A stretch of 64,000 nucleotides of DNA from Bradyrhizobium erythrophlei (GTDB lineage: Bacteria > Pseudomonadota > Alphaproteobacteria > Rhizobiales > Xanthobacteraceae): contig NZ_LT670818.1 in assembly GCF_900129505.1 (NCBI RefSeq), positions 682,001 through 746,000 on the forward strand, written 5' to 3'. Below are positions 51,082 through 61,705 of this stretch, piece by piece. A model generated the notes under the pieces. That model saw only the letters and a list, made by a program, of their open reading frames with translations, was not told the DNA's origin and did no database searches. Made by a program: the position numbers and the translations under genes. How positions within the stretch are numbered: position 1 is the stretch's first letter; each line of letters opens with the position of its first letter.

Positions 51082-52005
51082 TCACGTTAGATTGATATCC
51101 CAGAGGCCTTCCGCACGGCACGCGCCGATTTCGTCGCGGAGAAGGTTGGTGACGAGCGTGATAGCTGTCGAGCCCGGATGGTCGATAGGGGAAGCAATGG
51201 TGAGTTCGCGGATCGGGGCCGGGTTGGAAATCGCGGCAGTTTCAAGTCGGCCGTCGGCAACTTCGTTCCGTACCGACGACGGCGGCAACAACGCGTATCC
51301 CAGCCCTTCCTCGACGAGGCTGGTGAGAACCCGGAAGGAATCGGCTTCGACCTGGACATCGAGCTTCAATTTCTTCTTCGCCGCCGATTGCTCGATAAGC
51401 GCCCGGAGCCCGTGCGAATGACTTGGCAAAACCAGCCTCTGTCGCAGGAGCCAGCCAATCTCCACCTGCTTTTTCCGCGCCAGTCCGCAGCCGCGCGGTC
51501 CCACAGCCACGATTCTGTCACGGCCGAGGCTTTGAACGGTCAGATGCAGGTCGACCGATGGCCCGTAGATGACTGCAATGTCCATCTGCCCGCGGTGCAA
51601 CCATTCGATGAGATGCCCGCTGTAGCTTTCCACGATGCAGAGCGATATGCCGGGGAAGCTTTCGACGGTCCGTCGCGCGAGCCGTGCAGAAATCACAGAA
51701 CTCACTGTGGGAACGAGCCCCAGGACCACGCGTCCGGACGGTGGTCCTCCCGAGGATTGGATATCGTCGCGAATCTGATCGATTTGCCTGACGATGCCCG
51801 CCGTCCTCGCGAGAAGAAGGCGGCCAGCCTCGGTCAGGACCATGCCGCGGCCATTCCGGGTAAAGAGCTCGGCCCGCAGTTCATGCTCAAGAAGTTTGAT
51901 CTGACGACTGAGCGCCGGCTGTGCTACCCGCAATGTGTCGGAGGCTTTGCTGAGGCTGCCGAGTTCCGCAACGCAACTGAACGTCCTGAGCTGACGGAAA
52001 TCCAT
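51082..52005 (-). CDS. LysR-family transcriptional regulator
   Basis: A 307-aa regulator: winged HTH (1-60, RQLRTFSCVAELGSLSKASDTLRVAQPALSRQIKLLEHEL) and a periplasmic-binding-like effector domain (about 90-295). The N-terminus resembles Nac/CysB-type LysR proteins. It is divergent from the acyl-CoA dehydrogenase operon, and a LysR-type box lies in the gap. The start at 52005 (MDFRQL) fits the family; the frame continues 16 codons upstream through that box, which argues against the longer form. Confidence 0.92.
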   Translation of the reverse strand: MDFRQLRTFSCVAELGSLSKASDTLRVAQPALSRQIKLLEHELRAELFTRNGRGMVLTEAGRLLLARTAGIVRQIDQIRDDIQSSGGPPSGRVVLGLVPTVSSVISARLARRTVESFPGISLCIVESYSGHLIEWLHRGQMDIAVIYGPSVDLHLTVQSLGRDRIVAVGPRGCGLARKKQVEIGWLLRQRLVLPSHSHGLRALIEQSAAKKKLKLDVQVEADSFRVLTSLVEEGLGYALLPPSSVRNEVADGRLETAAISNPAPIRELTIASPIDHPGSTAITLVTNLLRDEIGACRAEGLWDINLT

Positions 52006-52036
52006 ACTTGCCAATCTTGGAATGCCGGTTAATACG

Positions 52037-52055
52037 CTATAACAATTGAGCATAG
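52037..52055. promoter_or_regulatory. LysR-type operator CTAT-N11-ATAG
   Basis: A dyad-symmetric T-N11-A motif (CTAT 52037-52040, ATAG 52052-52055) in the 119-bp gap between the LysR gene and the acyl-CoA dehydrogenase operon. This is the arrangement expected for a LysR regulator that controls itself and the divergent operon. Confidence 0.6.
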
Positions 52056-52124
52056 GAACTTTACGTCGGTTTCACAACAGCGAGTCCATCCGCAATCAAC
52101 GCAACGCGACCGCCAGCAAATCAA

Positions 52125-53294
52125 ATGACCGCACAAGAACAACAAGAAGACTATTCCGACATCCGCGACGCCGTCGCCAAGCTGTGCGCGCAATTCCCGG
52201 GCGAATACTGGCGCAAGCTCGACCGCGAGATGGCCTACCCCAAGGCCTTCGTCGATGCCTTGACCGAAGCCGGCTATCTCTCGGTACTGATCCCCGAGGA
52301 GTATGGCGGCGCGGGCCTGAAGCTATCCGCCGCGGCCGCGATCCTGGAAGAGATCCAGCGCGCCGGCTGCAATGGCGGCGGCTGCCACGCCCAGATGTAC
52401 ACCATGGGCACGCTGCTGCGGCACGGCAGCGACGAGCAGAAGGCAAAATGGCTGCCGAAGGTCGCCACCGGCGAGTTGCGGCTACAGGCATTCGGTGTCA
52501 CCGAGCCGAGCAGCGGCACCGACACCTCCTCGCTGAAGACGTTTGCGAAGAAAGACGACAATGGCGACTATATCGTCAACGGCCAGAAGATCTGGACCAG
52601 CCGGGCCGAATATTCCGACCTGATGATCCTGTTGGCGCGCACCACGCCGAAGGAGCAATCGAAAAAGCGCACCGACGGCCTGTCGGTGTTCATCGTCGAC
52701 ATGAAGGCTGCGAAGGGCCACGGGCTCTCGATCAGCCCGATCCGCACCATGATGAATCACGCCACCACGGAAGTGTTCTTCACCGACATGGAGGTGCCGG
52801 CGGAAAACCTGATCGGCGAGGAAGGCAAGGGGTTCCGCTACATCCTCTCCGGCATGAACGCCGAACGCATCCTGATCGCTTCCGAATGCGTCGGCGACGC
52901 CAAATGGTTCATCGCCAAGGCCTCCGCCTATGCCAAGGAGCGCGTCGTGTTCGGCCGCCCGATCGGCCAGAATCAAGGCATCCAGTTTCCCATTGCCAAG
53001 GCCTATGCGGCGATGCGCGCAGCCGAGCTGATGGTGAGAGAAGCCACCCGCAAATACGAGGCGGGGCTCGATTGCGGCGCCGAGGCTAACATGGCTAAAA
53101 TGCTGGCGGCCGATGCGTCCTGGGAGGCCGCCAACGCCTGCGTGCAGACCCATGGCGGTTTCGGCTTTGCCGAGGAATACGACGTCGAACGCAAATTCCG
53201 CGAAACCCGACTCTATCAAGTGGCGCCGATTTCGACCAATCTGATTTTATCGTACCTCGCCGAGCACGTGCTGGGCATGCCCCGCTCCTACTGA
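52125..53294 (+). CDS. Acyl-CoA dehydrogenase family protein
   Basis: A 389-aa flavoenzyme. It shows LIPEEYGGAGLKLSAAAAI, FGVTEPSSGTDTSSLKTFA, KIWTSRAEYSDLMILLAR and SGMNAERILIASECVGDAKW with the Glu in NAERI. The C-terminus FGFAEEYDVERKFRETRLYQVAPI fits the family. First gene of an operon with a CoA-transferase (9 bp gap) and a MaoC-like hydratase. Substrate unknown; context suggests an aliphatic or branched CoA ester. Confidence 0.9.
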   Translation: MTAQEQQEDYSDIRDAVAKLCAQFPGEYWRKLDREMAYPKAFVDALTEAGYLSVLIPEEYGGAGLKLSAAAAILEEIQRAGCNGGGCHAQMYTMGTLLRHGSDEQKAKWLPKVATGELRLQAFGVTEPSSGTDTSSLKTFAKKDDNGDYIVNGQKIWTSRAEYSDLMILLARTTPKEQSKKRTDGLSVFIVDMKAAKGHGLSISPIRTMMNHATTEVFFTDMEVPAENLIGEEGKGFRYILSGMNAERILIASECVGDAKWFIAKASAYAKERVVFGRPIGQNQGIQFPIAKAYAAMRAAELMVREATRKYEAGLDCGAEANMAKMLAADASWEAANACVQTHGGFGFAEEYDVERKFRETRLYQVAPISTNLILSYLAEHVLGMPRSY

Positions 53295-53303
53295 GAACAC
53301 AAG

Positions 53304-54434
53304 ATGCTGCCGCTTGAAGGACTGACCGTCATCGCCGTCGAACAGGCGGTCGCCGCGCCGTTCTGCAGTTCGCGGCTGGCCGACGCCGGCGCCCATGTCA
53401 TCAAGATCGAGCGCCCCGAGGGCGACTTTGCCCGCGGCTATGATGCGGCCGCAAACGGCCAGAGCAGCTATTTCGTCTGGCTCAACCGCGGCAAGGATTC
53501 CGCGGTCATCGACCTCGCGACCAAGGAGGGCCGTGCCAACCTCGAAGAGCTGATCGCCGGCGCCGACGTGCTGCTGCAAAACCTGAAACCCGGCTCGATG
53601 GACAAGCTCGGCTTTGCGCTGGAGCGCCTGCGCCGGGATTATCCAAAGCTGATCTGCTGCACCATTTCCGGCTATGGCGACGACGGCCCCTATGCGCATC
53701 GCAAGGCCTACGATCTCCTGATCCAGGCCGAGAGCGGGCTGGCCTCGATCACCGGCGGGCCTGAGGGTCCTTCCCGCGTCGGCGTGTCGATCGTCGACGT
53801 CGCCACCGGTGCTACCGCGCATGCCGCGATCCTCGAAGCGCTGATCGCGCGCTCACGCAGCGGCCAGGGCGCGGACATCCGGATTTCGATGTTCGACGTG
53901 ATGGCCGACTGGCTCACGGTGCCGCTACTCAATGCGGAAGGCGGCAATCCGCCGCAGCGGCTCGGCCTCGCGCATCCCTCGATCGCGCCCTACGGCGTGT
54001 TCCGCTCCAGGGACGGCAAGGACATCCTGATTTCGATCCAGAGCGAACGCGAATGGAAGAAGCTGTGCGCGGATGTCTTGGGGCAGCCGGACCTGCCCGG
54101 CGATCCCAGGTTTGCCAACATGGTGGAGCGCGTCCGCAACCGCGCCCTCACCGACAAGGCCGTCGGCGACAGCTTTGCCACCATGGCCCGCGACGAGCTG
54201 CTCAAGCGCCTGTCCGACGCCGACATCGCCTTTGCCGAGGTCAACACCATGGCCGACCTCGCGCATCACCCGCATCTGCGGCGGATCGAGGTCGATACGC
54301 CAAAGGGGCCGGTGAGCTATCCCGCGCCGGCGGCCATCGTCGTCGGTGCGCCACGTCACTACGGCGCGGTGCCCGGCATCGGCGAGCGCCACGCAAACGC
54401 AAAACCTCCTCCTGTTCGGACAACATCGTCATGA
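53304..54434 (+). CDS. CaiB/BaiF family (class III) CoA-transferase
   Basis: A 376-aa protein with the family III layout; the catalytic Asp candidate is Asp137 in AYDLLIQAESGLASITGG. It begins with PLEGLTVIAVEQAVAAPFCSSRLADAGAHVIKIERPEGD. It would move CoA between acids, for example activating a carboxylic acid from succinyl-CoA. Its stop overlaps the next start (ATGA at 54431-54434). Confidence 0.92.
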   Translation: MLPLEGLTVIAVEQAVAAPFCSSRLADAGAHVIKIERPEGDFARGYDAAANGQSSYFVWLNRGKDSAVIDLATKEGRANLEELIAGADVLLQNLKPGSMDKLGFALERLRRDYPKLICCTISGYGDDGPYAHRKAYDLLIQAESGLASITGGPEGPSRVGVSIVDVATGATAHAAILEALIARSRSGQGADIRISMFDVMADWLTVPLLNAEGGNPPQRLGLAHPSIAPYGVFRSRDGKDILISIQSEREWKKLCADVLGQPDLPGDPRFANMVERVRNRALTDKAVGDSFATMARDELLKRLSDADIAFAEVNTMADLAHHPHLRRIEVDTPKGPVSYPAPAAIVVGAPRHYGAVPGIGERHANAKPPPVRTTSS

Positions 54435-55285
54435 CCGACCAACCCGATCTCGACCATTTGCGCCAATGGATCGGCCGCAGCAGCCAGGCCTCCGACATCG
54501 TCACCGCGCAACTGGTAAAAGGCCTGCGCGCCACGTTGTTCAGGGAGATCGGCGATCCCAGGCCGGGCGATGCCGCGCCGTGGACCGTGCATTGGTGCCT
54601 GGCGCGGCCGGTTTATCCGATGTCGGAGCTTAGCCCCGACGGCCATCCGACCCGCGGCGGCTTCCTGCCGCCGGTACCACTGCCGCGCCGGATGTGGGCC
54701 GGCGGAGAACTGGAATTCTTCGACGCCTTGCGCGTCGGCGACGAGGTGACGCGGACCTCGCGCATCGCCGACGTCACCATGAAGACCGGCAGCACCGGTG
54801 TGTTGTGTTTTGTTTCGGTCGACCATCTGGTCACGACATCGCGCGGTACTGCGCTGCGCGAGCGGCAGGATATCGTTTATCGCGATATCTCGACCGCGCC
54901 GGCCACAGCAGCAGCCAAACCGGCAGCCGCGCCGCCCGCGGCAAAGCACCGCGAAACCCACATGGCCGATCCCGTGCTGCTGTTTCGCTATTCGGCGCTG
55001 ACCTTCAACGGCCACCGCATCCATTACGACCGCGACTACGTCACCAAGGTCGAAGGCTATCCCGGCCTGATCTTCCACGGCCCGCTGCAGGCGGCCTTTA
55101 TCGTCGAGCTCGCCGCAAAACTCCATGGCGGTGCGGCGCCGAAGAAACTTGGCTATCGCGGGCTGCAGCCGCTGTTCGAAGGCAGCGAGTTCAGCGTCAA
55201 CGCCAACGACACCGATGCCGGCATGGAATTGTGGACCGCGAATTCGGAAGGCCAGCCCACCATGAAGGGCACCGCGACGTGGTGA
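54431..55285 (+). CDS. MaoC/HTD2-like double hot-dog hydratase (mesaconyl-C4-CoA hydratase-like)
   Basis: A 284-aa protein with an N-terminal FAS1-like dehydratase hot-dog (about 1-150) and a C-terminal hot-dog (about 175-284) carrying FNGHRIHYDRDYVTKVEGYPGLIFHGPLQA with the hydratase Asp/His motif. They are joined by an Ala/Pro linker. The layout matches mesaconyl-C4-CoA hydratase and fungal HTD2. In this operon it would hydrate the product of the acyl-CoA dehydrogenase. Start overlaps the CoA-transferase stop. Confidence 0.87.
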   Translation: MTDQPDLDHLRQWIGRSSQASDIVTAQLVKGLRATLFREIGDPRPGDAAPWTVHWCLARPVYPMSELSPDGHPTRGGFLPPVPLPRRMWAGGELEFFDALRVGDEVTRTSRIADVTMKTGSTGVLCFVSVDHLVTTSRGTALRERQDIVYRDISTAPATAAAKPAAAPPAAKHRETHMADPVLLFRYSALTFNGHRIHYDRDYVTKVEGYPGLIFHGPLQAAFIVELAAKLHGGAAPKKLGYRGLQPLFEGSEFSVNANDTDAGMELWTANSEGQPTMKGTATW

Positions 55286-55288
55286 CAC

Positions 55289-55371
55289 CGTCATTGCGAG
55301 CGAAGCGAAGCAATCCATCCATCCGCGCGGGAAGTGTGGATTGCTTCGTCGCTTCGCTCCTCGCAATGACG
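55289..55371. repeat. Palindromic repeat, family C, copy 3
   Basis: CGTCATTGCGAGCGAAGCGA...GCTCCTCGCAATGACG with inner AAGCAATCCA / GGATTGCTT. It starts four bases after the hydratase stop codon and could act as a transcription or mRNA-end signal. Confidence 0.85.
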
Positions 55372-55410
55372 GCTGATGCAATTCGAACTATTCACTAAGG
55401 GCGCACCGCA

Positions 55411-57036
<1,626 letters not shown>

Positions 57037-57043
57037 GCGCCGC

Positions 57044-57841
57044 TCACGAAGCCAAAAAACCGCCGTCCGCGGCAAGGACATGACCGACCACATAGGACGC
57101 CGCGTCTGAGAGCAGCCAGACCACGGCTTCGGCGACTTCGTCAGTTTTTCCCATCCGTCGCAGCGGCAGGCCCGCCGCGACGGCGGACATGTCGCCCACG
57201 CCGGAGCGCAGCATCATGTCGGTGACGACACGGCCCGGTGCGATGGCGTTGATCCTCACGCCGCGCGGCGCGGCCTCCATCGCCGCCGACCGCGTCAGCG
57301 AGATCGCCGCCGCCTTGGAGGCGGAGTAGAGCGACAGGCCGGCGTTCGGATTCCGGATGCCGCTGACCGACGCATTGACGACAATCCTGCCCTCGCCGCG
57401 CGAAAACATCACCGGCAGTTGATGGCGAAGGCAGAGGAAGATGGAACGCACATTGGCGTCGAATACCTCGTCATAAACGGCGCTGCCCTGTTGTTCGAGG
57501 GGCGCGCGCCGTTCCTGGAAGCCGGCATTGTTAAACGCGGCGTCGAGCCCGCCGTAACGCTCGACCGCGGCGCGGACGAGACGCTCGACGTCATCCTCCC
57601 GGGTAACGTCGGCCTTGATCGCGAGCGCCTCCGCCCCCAAGGTTCGGCACTCGGCCGCCGTGGATTCGATCTCCGCCTCGCGCCTGCCCGCGATGACGAC
57701 CGCCGCCGCGCCCTCGTCGGCCATCTTGATTGCGGCAGCCCGGCCGATGCCGCTGCCGCCGCCGGTCACCAGACAGACTTTTCGCTTCATCCGGCTCGCT
57801 ATCGCGTGCAGAGGCGCATCGGCCGCAATCGGCTCGCTCAT
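57044..57841 (-). CDS. SDR family oxidoreductase
   Basis: A 265-aa classical short-chain dehydrogenase: NAD(P)-binding TGGGSGIG near residue 26, NNAG motif (AAFNNAGFQ), catalytic Ser in VNASVSGI and YSASK. C-terminal IAPGRVVTDM is typical. The start at 57841 (MSEPIAADAP) has GGGAG nine bases upstream; an internal Met (MKRKVCLV, 57790) is an alternative. It is divergent from a MarR gene with a perfect palindrome between them. It may oxidise an alcohol in the same catabolic route. Confidence 0.9.
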   Translation of the reverse strand: MSEPIAADAPLHAIASRMKRKVCLVTGGGSGIGRAAAIKMADEGAAAVVIAGRREAEIESTAAECRTLGAEALAIKADVTREDDVERLVRAAVERYGGLDAAFNNAGFQERRAPLEQQGSAVYDEVFDANVRSIFLCLRHQLPVMFSRGEGRIVVNASVSGIRNPNAGLSLYSASKAAAISLTRSAAMEAAPRGVRINAIAPGRVVTDMMLRSGVGDMSAVAAGLPLRRMGKTDEVAEAVVWLLSDAASYVVGHVLAADGGFLAS

Positions 57842-57874
57842 CCCACCCAACTCCCGAAACTTGCACCGGCAGAT

Positions 57875-57891
57875 AGTTGTATGATACAACT
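57875..57891. promoter_or_regulatory. Perfect palindromic operator between SDR and MarR genes
   Basis: AGTTGTAT-G-ATACAACT (57875-57891), an 8-1-8 perfect inverted repeat of the size MarR dimers bind. It lies 20 bp upstream of the marR-type start and 34 bp from the SDR start, well placed to control both. Confidence 0.75.
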
Positions 57892-57910
57892 TTCTCATCG
57901 GAGTCAAGAA

Positions 57911-58381
57911 ATGCCTGCCGCGGAACTGGCCCTCATCGACGACATTCGTGCCGCGTCCCGGCAGATGGTTCGCGAACTCGGCTTCATGGAGGCGACGGTG
58001 GCCGCGACGGATTACCCGCCGTCAGCGGTCCATACCATCCTGGAAATTGGCGCCCGCGGGCCGATGACCTCGGTTCAATTGGCTGACATCCTGCATCTGG
58101 AGAAGTCGAGCGTCAGCCGCATGGTGCGCAAGCTGGTCGAGTGCGGCGAACTGAAGGAGGCGTCCGACGCGGACGATGCGCGGATCAAGCCTTTATCGCT
58201 GACGCCGAAGGGGCGGCGTACGCTGGCCGCCCTTCACGATTTCGGCCGTCGGCAGGTGGCCGGCGCGCTCGCGGGGCTGACCGAGAAAGAACGGCAGATC
58301 GTGCGCGATGGACTTGGCATTTACGCGAAAGCGTTGAAGGCAGGCCGCGATGCGGAGACCGAATTGGCGAAAGTAAGCTAA
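57911..58381 (+). CDS. MarR-family transcriptional regulator
   Basis: A 156-aa winged-helix regulator. HTH segment MTSVQLADILHLEKSSVSRMVRKLVECGELKEASDADDAR (about 53-92) with the wing Asp-Arg residues, and flanking dimerisation helices. The ATG at 57911 has CGGAG eight bases upstream. An in-frame ATG at 57881 lies inside the operator and is less likely. It probably represses the SDR gene and itself. Confidence 0.9.
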   Translation: MPAAELALIDDIRAASRQMVRELGFMEATVAATDYPPSAVHTILEIGARGPMTSVQLADILHLEKSSVSRMVRKLVECGELKEASDADDARIKPLSLTPKGRRTLAALHDFGRRQVAGALAGLTEKERQIVRDGLGIYAKALKAGRDAETELAKVS

Positions 58382-58383
58382 GT

Positions 58384-58523
58384 CGTCATTCCGGGGCGAT
58401 GCCAACGGGTCCGCGCAAAGCGCGGCCCGATGACAGGCTCCGCATCGAGCTGCGATGTGCAATTGCACATCGGAGAATCTCGAGATTCCGGATATGGTGC
58501 TAACGCACCATTCCGGAATGACG
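58384..58523. repeat. Palindromic repeat, family D (CGTCATTCCGG / CCGGAATGACG)
   Basis: Arms CGTCATTCCGG at 58384 and CCGGAATGACG ending at 58523, with several inner stem-loops (TGCAATTGCA, GGTGCTAACGCACC-like). It spans the whole gap between the convergent MarR and SDR genes and could serve as a bidirectional terminator. Confidence 0.8.
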
Positions 58524-58537
58524 GAGGAAGAACTCCG

Positions 58538-59332
58538 TCACTTCCCGAAATCTTCGCGCATCCTGGCCTGGATCTTCGCCATGCCGGCGATCCAGCGGTC
58601 GTAATTTTCGGTTTTCTTGCGCATGTAGTTCAGCACCTGCGGATGCGGCAGGATGACGAAGGTTTCCTGCTCGATGCCTTTGAGCGCGTCCTGTGCCACC
58701 TGCTCCGGCGTCAGATCGCCATCGCCGGATTGCGGACCTTTCGGGATCGAGCGCAGCATGTTGGTATCGACGCCCTGCGGGCACAGGATCGACACCTTGA
58801 TGCCATCGGCCTTGTGCGAGATCGCCAGATTCTCCGCAAATCCCACCGCGGCGTGCTTGGTGGTGGAATAGGCCGGGCTGCCGACCTGCGACAGCAGTCC
58901 GGCGGCGGAAATGGTGTTGAGGAAGTAGCCGCCGCCGCGCACCTTCATGCGCGGGATCAGGTGCCGCGCGGCGTAGACGTGGGCCATCACATGGATCGCC
59001 CAGCTCCTCATGAACGGCTCGTCGGAGTGACCGCCGGCATTCTCCGACAAGGGGTCAAAACCGCCGCCGATGCCGGCATTGGAGCAGAACAGCGCGATCG
59101 GGCCGAACTGCCGTTCGGTCTCCTCGATGACGTGGAGGATGTCCTTTTCCTGCGCGACATCGCATTTGAACGCCGCGCCGTCGACCGCGGCCGCAACGGC
59201 CCTGGCGCCATGGATATCGAGATCGGCGACGATCACCTTGGCCGCGCCGGCGCGATGAAACGCCTCGCACAGTGCCCTGCCGATGCCATTGGCGCCGCCG
59301 GTGACAACCACGACTTTGCCCGCCACCTGCAT
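58538..59332 (-). CDS. SDR family oxidoreductase (second)
   Basis: A 264-aa SDR with TGGANGIG near residue 11, CSNAGIGGG, active-site Ser in LNTISAAGLL and YSTTK. The C-terminal part (VILPHPQVLNYMRKKTENYDRWIAGM) is typical of a subgroup often annotated with fatty-acid or steroid/terpene gene sets. GAGGG precedes the ATG at 59332. It follows the haemolysin III gene on the same strand with a 26-bp gap, so they may form an operon. Confidence 0.9.
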   Translation of the reverse strand: MQVAGKVVVVTGGANGIGRALCEAFHRAGAAKVIVADLDIHGARAVAAAVDGAAFKCDVAQEKDILHVIEETERQFGPIALFCSNAGIGGGFDPLSENAGGHSDEPFMRSWAIHVMAHVYAARHLIPRMKVRGGGYFLNTISAAGLLSQVGSPAYSTTKHAAVGFAENLAISHKADGIKVSILCPQGVDTNMLRSIPKGPQSGDGDLTPEQVAQDALKGIEQETFVILPHPQVLNYMRKKTENYDRWIAGMAKIQARMREDFGK

Positions 59333-59358
59333 CGCACCCTCGGCTTTTTGAATGTCGT

Positions 59359-60054
59359 TTAGTTCAGGACGAGATCGAGCACGGCGGTGTAATGGCAGGC
59401 TGCGCCCAGCAGCACGAAGGAATGCCAGATCGCGTTCTGGAAACGCAACCGCTGCCAGGCGTGAAAGATCACGCCGAAACTGTAGAGCAGCCCGCCCGCG
59501 GCGATGAACCACAGCGTCAGTGTCGGCAGCGACGCCACACCGGGGTCGTAGACCATGAAGCCGCTCCAGCCCATCGCCAGATAGAGGCCGACCGCGAGCC
59601 GGTCGAAGCGGCCCGGGAACACCAGCTTGATCACGATGCCGACAATCGCCACGCACCATACGCCGATCAGAAGCGCGATCGCGAAGATACTGTCCTTCAT
59701 CTGGGCGATGAAGGGCGTATAGGTCGCCGCGATCAGCATGTAGATCGCCGAATGATCGAAGCGGCGCAGCACCCATTTGGCGCGCGACACCGGCCACAGA
59801 TTATAGGTTGCCGACAGCACCAGCATGGCGAGCAGGCCGGCGGCATAAACCGAGACCACGGCGACTTCGAGGCCAGTGGCATAGATCGCGGTGAGCACGA
59901 TCAGCACCGTCGCCGCGACCACGCCGCCGAACACGCCGATGCCGTGCACGACGCCGTCGGCGATCAGTTCGGCCCGATCGTAATTCCAGCGCATGGCGCC
60001 GGCCGCCGCATGGACGGAGGTCGAGGCGAGTTGCTTCAGTTGGAAAATGGTCAT
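59359..60054 (-). CDS. Haemolysin III / PAQR family membrane protein
   Basis: A 231-aa seven-helix membrane protein. Conserved residues are ELIADGVVHGIG, FDHSAIYMLIAATYTPF and the C-terminal HAWQRLRFQNAIWHSFVLLGAACHY, the metal-binding His/Asp pattern of PAQR proteins. Bacterial members (YqfA, TrhA) affect membrane fluidity. The ATG at 60054 is chosen because it precedes the typical N-terminal amphipathic region. Confidence 0.9.
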   Translation of the reverse strand: MTIFQLKQLASTSVHAAAGAMRWNYDRAELIADGVVHGIGVFGGVVAATVLIVLTAIYATGLEVAVVSVYAAGLLAMLVLSATYNLWPVSRAKWVLRRFDHSAIYMLIAATYTPFIAQMKDSIFAIALLIGVWCVAIVGIVIKLVFPGRFDRLAVGLYLAMGWSGFMVYDPGVASLPTLTLWFIAAGGLLYSFGVIFHAWQRLRFQNAIWHSFVLLGAACHYTAVLDLVLN

Positions 60055-60235
60055 GAAGGTCCGACAGGCTGCTTGGCGAGAGCGATAGATCATAGCTCTT
60101 TGGGGGTCAACGAACCCTGAAACCCTACAGCTCAAATAGCGTCCTTAGTGTGAAACTTGATTTTGGACCGCCAATCGCCACCTTTCCGATAGGTTTCCAG
60201 TCATTGCCCCGCAAAATCGAGTTATTTCCGCCCGC

Positions 60236-61705
60236 ATGGCCCCCCGTTTTTCCGAAATCGTCGAGGAAGCACGCCTGTCGGCGCGGGCCTTGCTGGACTA
60301 CGGCGACGGTTTCTTCAATCCGACGGTGCGACTCGGCGTCACCGGGCTTTCACGGGCCGGCAAGACGGTCTTCATTACCGCGCTGATCCACGGCCTCACC
60401 CGTGGCGGCCGGTTTCCCGTTTTCGAACCTTTTGCCAGCGGGCGGATCGCGCAAGCGCGGCTGGCGCCGCAGCCCGACGACGCGGTGCCGCGCTTTGCAT
60501 ACGAGAACCACGTCCGCACCCTGATCGAGGAGCGGCGCTGGCCGAGCTCCACGGTCGACATCAGCGAGTTGCGACTGGTTATGGACTACCAGCGGCAAAA
60601 TGGCGCGGACCGCACGCTGACGCTCGATATCGTCGACTATCCCGGCGAATGGCTGCTCGACCTGCCGCTGCTCAACAAGAGCTACGAACAATGGTCGCGC
60701 GAAAGCCTCGGCCTGTCGCGGGAGCGACCCCGCGCGCTGCTCGCGGCGCAATGGCACGCGCATCTTGCGACGCTGAGCGCGGAGGCACAGGAAGACGAGC
60801 AGGCCGCGCTGACGCAAGCGCGGCTGTTCACCGATTATCTGCGCGCCTGCCGCGACGAACGCTTTGCCATGAGCCTGCTGCCGCCCGGCCGCTTCCTGAT
60901 GCCGGGCAATCTTGCGGGCTCGCCGGCGCTGACCTTTGCGCCGCTGGATTTGCCGAACGACGGCACCGCACCGGAAGGCTCGCTGTGGGCGATGATGGTC
61001 CGCCGTTACGAGGCCTATAAGGACGTGGTGGTGCGACCGTTCTTTCGCGATCATTTTGCCCGGCTGGACCGCCAGGTGGTTCTGGTCGACGCGCTCTCCG
61101 CGTTCAACTCGGGACCGGAAGCGCTGCACGATCTCGAGGGGGCGCTGGCCGGAATCCTCGATTGCTTCAGGATCGGCCGCAGCACCTTCTTGAGCAGCCT
61201 GTTCCGGCCACGGATCGACCGCATCCTGTTTGCCGCGACCAAGGCCGACCACCTGCACCATTCCAGCCACGATCGGCTGGAAGCAGTGTTGCGGCGGACC
61301 GTGGCCGGCGCCGTGGCACGCGCGGAGGATACCGGTGCCCTGATCGATGTGGTGGCGCTGGCCGCGGTGCGCGCCACGCGCGAGGCCACCGTCACGCGCG
61401 GGCGCGACAAGCTGCCCTCGATCCTGGGAACCCCCACCCCCGGCGAGACCGCGGGCGGCGAGGCCTTCGACGGCACTAGCGAGGTCGCGACCTTTCCGGG
61501 CGACCTGCCCGCCGACCCCGAACGGCTCTTTGCCGGCGAAGATGCGTTTCGCGGACTCTCCAGCGCGAGCGCCGAGAAGAGCGACTTCCGCTTTCTGCGT
61601 TTCCGGCCGCCGCAGCTGGAAGATGTGAACGGAGAAAGCCCGACCCTGCCTCATATCCGCCTCGACCGCGCCCTCCAGTTCCTGATCGGAGACAGACTGC
61701 AATGA
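60236..61705 (+). CDS. ycjX: YcjX family stress GTPase
   Basis: A 489-aa P-loop GTPase (DUF463). Walker A is GLSRAGKT (37-44); the DIVDYPGEWLLDLPLL block (about 130-145) gives the G3-like Asp, and FAATKADHLH (about 335-345) the TKAD specificity motif. E. coli ycjX is in the phage-shock/heat-shock regulon and is paired with ycjF, as here. Its stop overlaps the next start by four bases. The binding partner is unknown. Confidence 0.93.
   Translation: MAPRFSEIVEEARLSARALLDYGDGFFNPTVRLGVTGLSRAGKTVFITALIHGLTRGGRFPVFEPFASGRIAQARLAPQPDDAVPRFAYENHVRTLIEERRWPSSTVDISELRLVMDYQRQNGADRTLTLDIVDYPGEWLLDLPLLNKSYEQWSRESLGLSRERPRALLAAQWHAHLATLSAEAQEDEQAALTQARLFTDYLRACRDERFAMSLLPPGRFLMPGNLAGSPALTFAPLDLPNDGTAPEGSLWAMMVRRYEAYKDVVVRPFFRDHFARLDRQVVLVDALSAFNSGPEALHDLEGALAGILDCFRIGRSTFLSSLFRPRIDRILFAATKADHLHHSSHDRLEAVLRRTVAGAVARAEDTGALIDVVALAAVRATREATVTRGRDKLPSILGTPTPGETAGGEAFDGTSEVATFPGDLPADPERLFAGEDAFRGLSSASAEKSDFRFLRFRPPQLEDVNGESPTLPHIRLDRALQFLIGDRLQ

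Noticed and set aside
57419..57910. N-terminal extension of the MarR protein
   Set aside because: The frame continues upstream only as a shadow of the divergent SDR gene and crosses the operator; the start at 57911 has a proper ribosome-binding site.
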